Part shown: piece after piece, positions 1 through 10,999 of the stretch
Numbering within the stretch: the stretch's first letter is position 1
How the letters are laid out: each line of letters starts with the position of its first letter
Assembly (NCBI GenBank): GCA_028751875.1
Contig: CM054141.1
Location: 69,926,426-69,990,425, forward strand
Direction: 5' to 3'
Length of the DNA stretch: 64,000 nt
Origin: Rapana venosa
Lineage: Eukaryota; Mollusca; Gastropoda; Neogastropoda; Muricidae
Notes under the pieces: model-generated
What the model was told of the DNA's origin: nothing
The model's input: the letters and a program-made list of their open reading frames with translations, nothing else
Database searches by the model: none
Program-made: the position numbers and the translations under genes

Positions 1-165
1 TTTGTCTGGGGGGTTTCCCTCTTAACTCCGTATCTTTATATTTGGAAGGACGTGAAGGCTTTTACATTGTCTTTCAAGTAGCAACGTGTTTGTAATGAAG
101 TGTGTTATGAGGATAGTTAGACTTGGTCTTGAAATAATGTGGCACCTACACGCAGACTTGAACTT

Positions 166-631
166 TTGACAGAATACATACCATGTTGACAGAACACAGA
201 ACACATACCATGTTGACAGAACACATACCATGTTGACAGAACACATACCATGCTGACAGAACACAGAACACACACCATGTTGACAGAACACACGCCATGT
301 TGACAGAACACACGCCATGTTGACAGAACACACACCATGTTGACAGAACACACACCATGTTGACAGAACACACACCATGTTGACAGAACACACGCCATGT
401 TGACAGAACACACGCCATGTTGACAGAACACACGCCATGTTGACAGAACACATACCATGTTGACAGAACACACACCATGTTGACAGAACACACGCCATGT
501 TGACAGAACACACGCCATGTTGACAGAACACACGCCATGTTGACAGAACACACGCCATGTTGACAGAACACACCATGTTGACAGAACACATACCATGTTG
601 ACAGAACACATACAGAACACACACCATGTGC
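166..631. repeat. 20-bp minisatellite, about 22 copies
   Basis: Head-to-tail copies of a 20-bp unit containing CCATGTTGACAGAACACA. Copies differ mainly at one or two positions before CCATG (CACACC, CACGCC or CATACC). A few copies carry an extra ACAGAACA segment. Because 20 is not a multiple of 3, all minus-strand frames stay open through it, which gives Cys/Ser/Trp-rich translations that are not genes. Confidence 0.95.
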
Positions 632-639
632 TCACCCCC

Positions 640-1400
640 CTATGCCCCAGCTGCCCTCATTCTAAAGCCACTGGCCTGTCTGGCTGTGAGAGGCTGCCAC
701 TGTTGCTCTTCATAATGTTTCCACTGGTGTACTGTACTGTACTGTACTGTGTTGTGTTGTGTTGAACTGAATGGCAGTGAACTGTCTAATATTGTGTTCG
801 TTTGTTTTTCTGTGTTGTATTGTGCGGAATCACAGTTATTGTATCTACAGTCATGTCAAATTTTTCGGTGTGAAATTGTGGCTGCCTTGTGTGGGGGGAT
901 GGATTGTCTGAGTACGTACGTGACCAGGTATTACGGCGTTGTTAATTATCGTTTGCTAATGTAGGAATTGTACATATGGAAAAAAGGGTTAAAAAAAAAA
1001 TTTTTCTTTTAACTCAAGGTATTATTTGGTGTTTTTTCTTCTGTATTTGTCTCTCTGTGTGCATTTGATGACTACTTTTTTTATATTTTTACAGATTTTT
1101 TTCTCTTTAATATTGTGTGTTATGCCTGCCTTCATTTCTTTTACTGACAATTGTTTGCCGTGCATGCTATTAATAAAATCTCAGAAATGTACGTCTGAAA
1201 ATTGTGATGTTGTGAACGTGATGGTGGCGAAGAGTATTTACATGATTTCTTTCAGAGGGCCAGCGATTGAAAACCAACTGTTTGGTGAGAGTGTTCAACT
1301 CACTAGGAAGAAACAAGCCAACTACAGCAACAAGAACGCAATAAACAAAACAACACCAAGTGCAAAACCCTCACTTTCGAAGGAAAACATTATGTGGGAA
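640..1400. other. No gene seen
   Basis: Mostly single-copy, T-rich sequence with a short (TGTAC)/(TGTTG) run near 730-760 and A/T homopolymers near 990-1010. There is no splice-bounded open frame or recognisable element. Confidence 0.5.
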
Positions 1401-1404
1401 CCGG

Positions 1405-1405
1405 A

Positions 1406-1494
<89 letters not shown>

Positions 1495-1585
1495 GGTGTG
1501 TTTGTGGTTTGTGGTTTGTTTCTCTTCTACAAACCAGGAAACACACACCAACACACATACACACACACACATACACACGACATAG
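1405..1585. repeat. (GT)n followed by an inverted (CA)n arm
   Basis: About 46 uninterrupted GT units (1405-1496) are followed by a short spacer rich in GTTT and then by a CA-rich arm (about 1540-1578). The two arms are complementary and could form a long hairpin around the sequence near 1520-1535. Confidence 0.9.
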
Positions 1586-1854
1586 AATTCTAAACCAAAG
1601 ACAAAGACAAAGACAAACTGTTGGCAGATGACAACCCAGCATTCAGAGTGTACACAGTGGCTGCATTGCGCAGTTCCCTGCAGGCTTCCACTCACCAGAG
1701 GTCTGAAGTCCCTCTGATTGTGTGCAAAATGGCAGCCCTAATGGAAGCCTGTGTTTCTCTTCTCAGACTAGTGTCTATTCAACAAACACATCACATGTAC
1801 AAACACAATGAACACAATAAACGCATAATCATGTACTGGCACACGTATGTGTGC

Positions 1855-2290
<436 letters not shown>

Positions 2291-2556
2291 ATGTGTGTGG
2301 GCATTGATTGTGACACATCAGCCAGACTCGAACAGACAAACAGACAAAAAGACAGTCACATAGGCATATAGCAGACCAAGAGAAGCTGCCATTAATCACT
2401 GTCATTTTATGTGGGACTTGCATGTGGAGATAGAGCCATTTCTTCAGCAGACAAAACTTCACATATTTATGCACAGCTGACTGGTGAGAAGCAGGGGCCT
2501 GTCTGATTGATTTAACTGATAGGAGGGGGGTGTGAGAGAGTGACATTTATCAGTAC

Positions 2557-2558
2557 AC

Positions 2559-2616
<58 letters not shown>
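2557..2616. repeat. (GA)n microsatellite
   Basis: About 30 GA units with one AA interruption. The flanks (2290-2550 and 2620-2890) look single-copy and contain no exon I can support. Confidence 0.9.
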
Positions 2617-2619
<3 letters not shown>

Positions 2620-2899
2620 GGAAAGTTTATTCATTAAGCCATGACCTTGCATGAAGGGGATGGTGAACAAAGCATCATGAAAACTTTTTTTTTAAAGAAA
2701 TAAACAAATCCATGTTGTTATCATAGCTTGTGACAAACAGCCTGGCGACTGACATTTCTCCTAACTTAAACGCTTTACACAGAAACAGAGACAAGTTCCG
2801 TACATCCTTCTGTCTAGCTCATGACATGAGTAAACGTGGTTTGAAAACATGGCTCTCCGTAATATTTTGGCAGTATTTTGCGTGCCTGTGTGCTGCTGC

Positions 2900-3110
2900 G
2901 TGCGTGCGTGCCTACGTGCGTGTGTGTGTGTGTCGGGGGGGGGGGGGGGGGGGGGTATGACGATGGGTGCGTCCGCGTGCGAGCGCGTGCGTGTGTGGCC
3001 TGCGTGGTGGCTGTGGCGCGGTGCGCGTGTTTCTGCGTGGTGCGTGCTATGCGTGTGTGTATATTGTGTGTTGTGTCTGTCTGTCTGTCGTGTCTGTGTC
3101 GTCTCCATGC
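2900..3110. repeat. GT/GC-rich low-complexity tract with a 21-base G run
   Basis: A (GTGC)/(GT) region contains an uninterrupted run of 21 G at 2935-2955, then a G/C/T-biased strand with GTGTGCG motifs to about 3110. Confidence 0.85.
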
Positions 3111-3659
3111 GAGTCTTCTGCTTGTGCGTGTTGTGTGTGATGAGAGAAGGGAAAGCCATTTTCGGGATCGCCAGTTTCAAACACTTGATTTGCCGAGTTA
3201 CTTGTTCCTGTGTACTTTGTTGTGAAGTCGACAGCCAATAGCCCCGGGTGCATGTAATGAAGGTTCATTGCGTGCAGTGAGGACTTGCTGTGAGTTCTGC
3301 TTCTGCTGAATCGAGAAAAATACACGTAGTACATAGACGAGAAATCAGAAACTGGGACAGAAGGACGAAAGATTAAAGGTGTTGTAACGAGAGAAAGCTA
3401 CACAGACGACAGACATCAGAGAACGGGACGATCAACAGAAAAAGGAGAAGAAGAAGAAAAAAAACTACTACAACCAGACAAGTTTAAAAAGGGATAGTGA
3501 ATATTAACAAACCAAATCCCCGAACGAAGAAGAGAAAAGTACAACAAGACAACAGACTAACAAGGACAGAGATATTAGAAGGTAGGTAATAAGAACCGGT
3601 AGGTACAGACAACAGACACACGAACAGAACAGAGTGGAATAGTACAACGGAAAGGACAG

Positions 3660-3892
<233 letters not shown>

Positions 3893-4129
3893 TTTTTTCT
3901 AGCCATGAATATAGGTATTATCGTAAAATACTAATGCCAGATACATTGAACATTATTCATAACACAAAAAAGTGTTCCAAATCATCATGCAAAATATTGG
4001 TGCAAAGGAAGATGATCTCTGGACATCGGTCAAGACAAGAAAACAGCATTCGTTTGACCAAGAAGATGACCAATGACCTAGCAACTATTCTCTTGAAAAC
4101 TGTAGAGAGAAACACAGAGGAAAACAAAA

Positions 4130-4262
4130 ATGAATCGACTGACCCAAAGACGGAATGCGGCTACCTGAAAGGTAGTCAAAACCGGTCACATGCACAACAC
4201 TCTCACCATTGGTGGACCTCTGAGCTCTGACCGAGTGACGAAAAATAACTAACCCCCGAAAA
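4130..4262 (+). repeat. Dispersed repeat E, copy 1 (fragment)
   Basis: It contains an ATGCGGCTACCT segment and then a CTCACCATTGGTG...GAGCTCTGACC segment. The same two segments recur in the same order near 49025-49105, and the second recurs inverted near 42187-42240. Class unknown; it could be a SINE or a non-autonomous element. Confidence 0.5.
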
Positions 4263-4621
4263 AAACCAACTTTGTATTTTTGTTCATGGACGGACATCAC
4301 TGCAAAGTAGACAGAGAAATGGAAGAGTCGGACATACCGGCACACCGACAATAGTTATGATCAGAGGACTCTGGTGGAACACTCTTCAGGGCGGTACTCT
4401 ACTCCAGTCTCCTCGCGGAAGTAAGGGGGAAAGAAGAGGGAGAAAATGAAGATGCTGGTTTTCTGTTTTCCCTTCAAATACCACATTCTTTTTGTAACGT
4501 CTCAATAAGACATTGAAACATCTACAAGAATAGGTAACGGGAAAAAAAAACACCCTCAAGTACATATAGTTCAGAATGAATTGGGGGTTTATGTTATGTC
4601 TGTCTCATTTATTCATTCATT

Positions 4622-4658
4622 CATTCAGTGTGTGTGTGTATGCGCGCGCACGTACGCG

Positions 4659-4694
<36 letters not shown>
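4622..4694. repeat. ATTC and GT microsatellites
   Basis: Short (ATTC)n then (GT)n with CG-containing interruptions. The surrounding 4265-4920 holds no recognised feature. Confidence 0.85.
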
Positions 4695-4697
<3 letters not shown>

Positions 4698-4924
4698 ATG
4701 AAATCAAAGCTAAGGTCACTATGAGATAAGATCAACAGGGGCCACCGAATCAAAGGCTATTTTCTTTTCGTGCGTGATAGTCAGTGCTAGTGGCGATGAG
4801 AATAATGTAAATAATGGTGTGGTGAGAGTGCTTGACAGGACCATACACTTCCTCTTATCATACACCCTAGCCTCACCCAGGCCAGAGAGATACAGACACC
4901 TGCAGTGTTAGTCAAGAAAGTTGA

Positions 4925-5130
4925 GCAACACTCTCAACATCGTAAAGTGGATGATACTGACTATAAGATCCCAGTTTCCCAACCAGCCCATAGCAAACTC
5001 ACGCTGGGTAGGGGCTGGCTGGAGTCCGAAACAAAACCAATAACTCCCATGAGATTCGAACCAGCGGTCTTCCAGTCAGGAATCGAAATCCGGTCTAACC
5101 ACTGAGCCACCGTGGCTTCTCGTGACTGAC
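4925..5130 (-). mobile_element. tRNA-headed SINE (family D)
   Basis: Read on the minus strand, the sequence from about 5118 starts with a tRNA-like A box (GTGGCTCAGTGGTTAGA) and, about 40 nt later, a canonical B box (GGTTCGAATCT). An unrelated body continues to about 4925. The A-box/B-box spacing fits a pol III promoter. Without a folded acceptor stem and with a body attached, a SINE is more likely than a functional tRNA gene. Only one copy was noticed in this window. Confidence 0.65.
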
Positions 5131-5514
5131 TACATTGCTGACATAATAATTTCACGTAAGCTGCACCTATATCTCTAAGTCAGAAGTCAGTTTTCTGAAC
5201 AGTCACATCGGCTACTGCGTTCCGCTCTGCTGTGTCTGTCTGGGATCACTGTGGCAGTACTGTGTGTCAACACTCCCCGTAATCCGACACTGCCATATCT
5301 CTGTTGAGCCCCTGTTAGACAACAGCTTATGCTGTCTGCGCTTCGACACTGCCAAACAAAGAACATGGACTGGTACTTAAAGCAGTGGTGTTTTGTAAAC
5401 CCCGGTACATTAATTTTGATGTCCCTGTTTACGAAAGACACAACAGTTGGAGACAGGAAGAAAATTGACCGCTGTATTGTTGTTTTCACTCAGTGGGTAA
5501 ATCCAGCGATTAGA

Positions 5515-5790
5515 GAGAAAGAGGGAGGGGGCGAAAGAGAAACAAAGATAGGGGGAGACAGACAGACAGACAGAGATAATGACAGACACACTGTAAGAGT
5601 AAGAGAGAGAGAGAGAGAGAGAGAGAGGACAGACAGAGAGTATGGAGAGAGAGAGAGAGACATACATACATACATACATACATACATACATACATACATA
5701 CGTATGTACGTACATACATACATACGTATGTACGTACGTACACACACACGCGCATATATAGAGTGCGCGCGCGCACGAGTGTGTGTGTGT
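5515..5790. repeat. GA, GACA, (CATA)n and GT/GC microsatellite cluster
   Basis: Consecutive short arrays: GA/GACAGA (5515-5660), (CATA)n with CGTA variants (5660-5740), CG/CA (5740-5775), and (GT)n up to the edge of the SINE at 5792. Confidence 0.9.
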
Positions 5791-5791
5791 G

Positions 5792-6069
5792 TAAAAGGTA
5801 AATCCCATACCCTATGTGGTCGTAGGGGAATCAGGCATCAGAGACCTCACTTCTCCAGGGGCCAGCATATTGAGGGCGGCGCCCATCTCCTCTCCCTCAA
5901 TGCTTTACCTTTCTTGACCCTAAAGAGGCAGGCACCCATTTACAACTGCGGGACTGTACTGAAGCCAAGGAGCGCAAACAGTCACCCATCCAAGTGGTAA
6001 CCACGCTCGACGCTGCTTAACCTTAGCTGAGGAAAGGGAGTGCTCCGACCACTGAGCTATCCCGTCCCC
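5792..6069 (-). mobile_element. SINE-A, near full-length, inserted in (GT)n
   Basis: Its promoter head lies at the right end: read on the minus strand it begins GGGACGGGATAGCTCAGTGG, continues into a 5S-rRNA-like block (TTAAGCAGCGTCGAGCG, ACTTGGATGGGTGACTG), then a body of about 190 bp ending in a TTTACC-type tail. Both flanks are (GT)n, so the element landed in a microsatellite. It is about 80-90% similar by eye to copies at 6872-7165, 31502-31777 and 46940-47226. Confidence 0.85.
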
Positions 6070-6101
<32 letters not shown>

Positions 6102-6468
6102 AAGTAAATATGTAAGTGTATATGTGCGTCCGCGTGCGAGCACATGCAAGTTGATTTTTACACGCTAAGCGCACACACCAAGTGGCACATGTAAATGATT
6201 TTAAAGAAAATAAAAGGGGGGGGGGGGGAACAAGGGTATTTCATCAAATTTGACCCAGTGGTTGCTGTTAACTCATTTTGGACGTGCTTCCGATCTGCAG
6301 GTTAATGATGCAGACGTGCGTCACACAGGAAACGAGATGTGGGGTGTAGGCGTGAAATGGCAATGACTGAAAATAATGTGGTAGCATTGTTGTCGTGGTG
6401 TATGGTGAGTGGGAGGAGGGCCAACAATGCTAATGACCCTGCTGTGAGGGCTATAAACTATCGGACAC

Positions 6469-6524
<56 letters not shown>

Positions 6525-6627
6525 GAGTTAGTTCATGCCTTACTGTACATCACTGCGGTTATTATTCAAAATTCTCTTTTACCTTTAGACAGAGTTGATT
6601 ACTATGTTATTTTCCAAAATAATCAAT

Positions 6628-6667
<40 letters not shown>

Positions 6668-6720
6668 GCACGCACACACGCACGCGCACACACACACACA
6701 CATACACCTGTGTGTGTGCA
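6070..6720. repeat. GT, GA/GACA and CA microsatellites
   Basis: (GT)n at 6070-6100, a G run at 6218-6228, (GA)n plus (GACA)n at 6470-6525, and (CA)n with CG interruptions at 6629-6702. Sequence between the arrays shows no recognisable gene. Confidence 0.85.
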
Positions 6721-6871
6721 GACAGGCAGGAAATGTGTTGAACCCGAGGATTGTTTTCAAATATTAACCAAAGAAAACTTCACGGTGATGAGACACTGCA
6801 GACTTTCCTGCTATAACGACCATACCTTACAAAACCCTGTCTGTAAAATCAATGACTGTACCAGTCCACAA

Positions 6872-7165
6872 GGGGAGGGAAACGCTCAGTGGTCGGAGCA
6901 CTCGCTTTTCCCCAGCTATGGTTAAGTAGCATCAAGCGTGGTTACCACTTGGATGGGTGACCGTTTGCGCGCCTTGGCTTCAGTACAGTCCCTCCAGTTC
7001 ACCCAGCTGTAAATGGGTACCTGCCTCTTTAGGGTCAGGGAAGGTAAAGCAGCGAGGGAGAGGAGATGGGCGCCGCCCTCAATATGCTGGCCCCTAGAGA
7101 AGTGAGGTCTCTGATGCCTCATTGCCCTATGACCGCATAGGTTGTGGGACACCTTTACCTTACCT
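6872..7165 (+). mobile_element. SINE-A, full-length, plus orientation
   Basis: This copy reads head-first on the plus strand. The tRNA-like A box is slightly damaged (ACGCTCAGTGGTCGGAGC, 6881-6900) and is followed by the 5S-like block GGTTACCACTTGGATGGGTG (6940-6959). The body contains GGGCGCCGCCCTCAATATG, and the tail is ACCTTTACCTTACC at 7152-7165. It is the most convenient reference copy of the family in this window. Confidence 0.85.
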
Positions 7166-7645
7166 AACAGATGTTGAACACTAGGTGTACAATGTAGGGA
7201 CAGTTATACCTTTCGTGAGGTGCTATAGATCTATGGCTCTCTCCTCGATGCATTGGTATTAGCAAAAGGATTTGTCTTTCTCCTATTCGAGATGTGCTGT
7301 GCTAACAGCTATGATTAAGAAACGCTGGCTCTAGGCTTTAACGAACATCACAATCTTGTAATATGGGTTTTTTCGTTGCGGGTTCATTTTATGAGTCTTA
7401 GCTAACATTTATGTCCTTAATGGGAGGGTTTTGTTAGTCTTAACTAATATTTCTATATTTAGTTATGTGTTCTATGAATTATGAGTGCCCGTGTGTCTAA
7501 AATCATCTTTCTAAATAATGAAAACCCTGTGGAGATACCAGAAGATCTTACAGTATAAAATTAATTGTCCCCACCTTCTGGAAATGCTGTGCTAGAATTT
7601 TTTTCCCCTTTTTATCACTGTTTATATCTTTCTCCTTAACCTTCT
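7166..7645. other. No gene seen
   Basis: AT-rich single-copy sequence without open frames flanked by splice signals. Confidence 0.5.
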
Positions 7646-7649
7646 CTGC

Positions 7650-8035
<386 letters not shown>

Positions 8036-8439
8036 TAGTTACAAGCATACCCAGGAGAAGGAAGAGCAGACACTGTAATTACACACATGCACCCGGCTTG
8101 TCAAGTCAGAGGATAGGTAAACTAACTCGCGGAGAAAATCAATAGCGGTGTCAGCATGCGCGAACAGAACCAACCACGAGGCAATAAACATCACACTGGC
8201 AGATGATCCGGACATTTCTTCCGGGAGTTCGTCTTTAGTTTCTGCCTTCCGAACAGTAGAATCAGGACGAGATGGGTGAACGGGGGGAGGGGGGAGGGGA
8301 TACGTAGCTACCGCTGAGCAGTCAGTCCGCAGATGTTTGTCGTCAGGAGGGGGGGTTCAGGGATTAAGAGTATGGATAGAAATCAATGTCAGGGATGAAG
8401 CTCTTGAAAACAGAGCATGTTAAATGGTGATCAGGTTTC

Positions 8440-8503
8440 CAGTTGTGTGTGCGTGTGTGTGTTTGTGGGAGGGGGGGATTACGGAAGGAGTGGCACGGAC
8501 CGG

Positions 8504-8534
<31 letters not shown>

Positions 8535-8542
8535 GTGTGTGG

Positions 8543-8573
<31 letters not shown>

Positions 8574-8800
8574 TAGTATGGATGTATGCATAGATGTATA
8601 TATGTATGTATGCATGCATGCATGTATGTATTTATGTAAGTACATAGGTATGTATGTACGTACGCACGCACGTATGTATGTATGTATGTTGTATGTATGT
8701 ATGTATGTATGTATGTATGTATGTATGTATATACGTACGCACGCATGTATGTATGTATGTATGCACATATGTATGTCTGTATGTGTGTGTGGTGTCTGGC
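8440..8800. repeat. (GT)n and (GTAT)n microsatellites
   Basis: (GT)n with TGG interruptions (8500-8575) followed by (ATGT)n with CACG/CATG variants (8580-8790). This immediately precedes the 23-bp array. Confidence 0.9.
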
Positions 8801-8849
8801 ACTGACAGCTTTATGCAGGAGGAGGTTGTGGGCAGGTTGTAGCAGGCTG

Positions 8850-9927
8850 ACAGGTGATCTGTACCTGTCTGTACAGCTGATCTGTACATGTCTGCACAGG
8901 TGATCTGTACATGTCTGCACAGGTGATCTGTACCTGTCTGTACAGCTGGTCTGTACCTGTCTGTACAGGTGATCTGTACATGTCTGTACAGCTGGTCTGT
9001 ACCTGTCTGTACAGCTGGTCTGTACAGGTGATCTGTACCTGTCTGCACAGGTGATCTGTACAGCTGGTCTGTACCTGTCTGTACAGGTGATCTGTACTTG
9101 TCTGTACAGCTGATCTGTACCCGTCTGTACAGGTGATCTGTACCTGTCTGTACAGCTGATCTGTACCTGTCTGTACAGCTGATCTGTACCTCTCTGTACA
9201 GGTGATCTCTGTACAGCTGATCTGTACCTGTCTGTACAGCTGATCTGTACCCGTCTGTACAGCTGATCTGTACCTGTCTGTACAGCTGATCTGTACCTGT
9301 CTGTACAGCTGATCTGTACCTGTCTGTACAGCTGATCTGTACCTCTCTGTACAGGTGATCTCTGTACAGCTGATCTGTACCTGTCTGTACAGCTGATCTG
9401 TACCTGTCTGTACAGCTGATCTGTACCTGTCTGTACAGCTGATCTGTACCTGTCTGTACAGGTGATCTCTGTACAGCTGATCTGTACCTGTCTGTACAGT
9501 GATCTGTACCTGTCTGTACAGCTGATCTGTACCTGTCTGTACAGCTGATCTGTACCTCTCTGTACAGGTGATCTCTGTACAGCTGATCTGTACCTGTCTG
9601 TACAGCTGATCTGTACCTGTCTGTACAGGTGATCTCTGTACAGCTGATCTGTACCTGTCTGTACATGTGATCTGTACCTGTCTGTACAGGTGGTCTGTAC
9701 CTGTCTGTACAGCTGATCTGTACCTGTCTGTACAGCTGATCTGTACCTGTCTGTACAGCTGATCTCTGTACAGCTGATCTGTACCTGTCTGTACAGCTGA
9801 TCTGTACCTGTCTGTACAGGTGATCTCTGTACAGGTGATCTGTACCTGTCTACACAGGTGATCTGTACCTGTCTACACAGGTGATCTGTACCTGTCTGTA
9901 CAGCTGATTTGTACCTGTCTATACCTG
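8850..9927. repeat. 23-bp minisatellite, about 46 copies, palindromic core
   Basis: The unit is GATCTGTACCTGTCTGTACA plus GCT or GGT. Each unit holds a perfect 8-bp palindrome, CTGTACAG. Shortened units (GATCTCTGTACAG) recur every few copies (for example near 9200, 9360, 9470, 9565, 9630, 9770 and 9825), which suggests higher-order duplication. The long minus-strand frame through it (Tyr-Arg-Ser-Ala-Val-Gln-Thr-Gly) is a by-product of the repeat. Confidence 0.95.
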
Positions 9928-10014
9928 GGTTGCCAGTCTGGTACCTGAAGGCAGAGGGGAACTAATCCAGTACTGACTGCTTCTTGCTACAGACCACCCC
10001 TGCTTCAAGTCGTT

Positions 10015-10510
10015 TCCGATTCCTGGTTGTCTTTTTGCTGGTGTTGTTTTGTTGTTGTTGCTTTTGTTGTTGTATTTGCTTTGAGGCTTTTTTGTTGTTA
10101 ATTGGTTCGTGATTGTTTTTTCTTTTTGTATCTGTATGTGAGTAGAGAGGGGGGGGGGGAGTGTGTGTGTGAGGGGGGGGGGGGGGGTTGTGTGTGAGGG
10201 GGGGGAGTGGTTTGAGTTGTTTTGGTTTGTTTCGGTTGTTGTTGGTGTTTGGTTTCTTTTTTTAGGGGGAGTTTTTGTTTATGTGTGAGTGTTTGCTTGT
10301 GGTTGTTGTTGTTGTTTTGTTTGGGGGTTTTTGCTGTTGTTGTTTTGGTTTTTGTTGTTGTTGGTTGTTGTTGTTGTTTGTTGTTTGTTTTTTGGGGGGT
10401 GCTGGTGGTGATGGTTTACTTGCTTGTTGTTGTCGCTTTTGTCTTTGGTGTGTTAATTTCTTTTTCTTTTTTTTTTGAAGGGGGGGGGGGTTGCTTTTCA
10501 TTTTGTAACT
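10015..10510. repeat. G/T-only strand-asymmetric tract
   Basis: Nearly 500 bp in which the plus strand is mainly G and T (GTTGTT, GGTTTG, runs of 8-16 G), with very few A or C between 10200 and 10490. Similar but shorter tracts lie at 29605-29872 and 41938-42024. Confidence 0.85.
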
Positions 10511-10614
10511 TATATTGAAACTTTGCCTTCGGGTAGTATTTCTGTGAGTTCATGTATATTTTTCGACGAGATGGGCTGTGGAGATGAAGTTACCATGTAG
10601 TGACCTGAGACCAG

Positions 10615-10985
10615 CCCTGTGCTACACTCGATCGGCCATCAGGATATCTGTCTCTAAGAAGGCAATGTCCCTGGCCTGGCCTCTGTGGTCAGCGGTACCA
10701 TAAACAACACGACTGGTGTGATTGAACTGGGAATTGAACCAGGATCTCCCTGAAGTAACACCAGCCCACAGCACCGTTACAAACAGGTCACGGCCTTGTA
10801 ACCCCATCCTGGATACATCATCTGATGGTCCTGGTCCTGGCCAACAACCTGTGTCGGTGATTGGTGTAAACAAAGTACCAAGGCCTACATTGAAATGCTG
10901 TTCATGCTTTGATATATTTATATGTGATCCTGGGATTGTCTTCATCCACGACAACAGCCTAGCATAAAATTCTGTAGTCTCCATT
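10615..10985 (-). mobile_element. Possible tRNA-headed SINE
   Basis: On the minus strand near 10745-10735 there is a canonical pol III B box (GGTTCAATTCC), about 60 nt after a weaker A-box-like segment (near 10800). No second copy was found in the window, so assignment as a SINE rests only on the promoter-like boxes. Confidence 0.35.
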
Positions 10986-10999
10986 TACGGAGAGTAAAA

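Noticed and set aside
22..627. About 200-codon Cys/Ser/Trp-rich minus-strand frames
   Set aside because: All three frames are open because the 20-bp unit contains no stop in any of them, which is expected of a repeat and not of a gene.
166..631. CRISPR-like regular repeats (also at 8850-9927, 17862-18575 and 36370-36690)
   Set aside because: Repeats are contiguous without unique spacers, and the genome is clearly eukaryotic with spliced genes.
1026..1631. A plus-strand frame of 201 codons
   Set aside because: Half of it is (GT)n read as Cys-Val; the rest lacks splice signals and resembles no known protein.
4925..6069. tRNA or 5S rRNA genes suggested by A/B boxes and the 5S-like block
   Set aside because: No complete cloverleaf or full-length 5S sequence is present, and the boxes are attached to SINE bodies that occur in several copies.
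8632..9666. A 344-codon minus-strand open frame
   Set aside because: It is the translation of a 23-bp tandem array plus (GTAT)n. There is no start context, splice structure or non-repetitive part.
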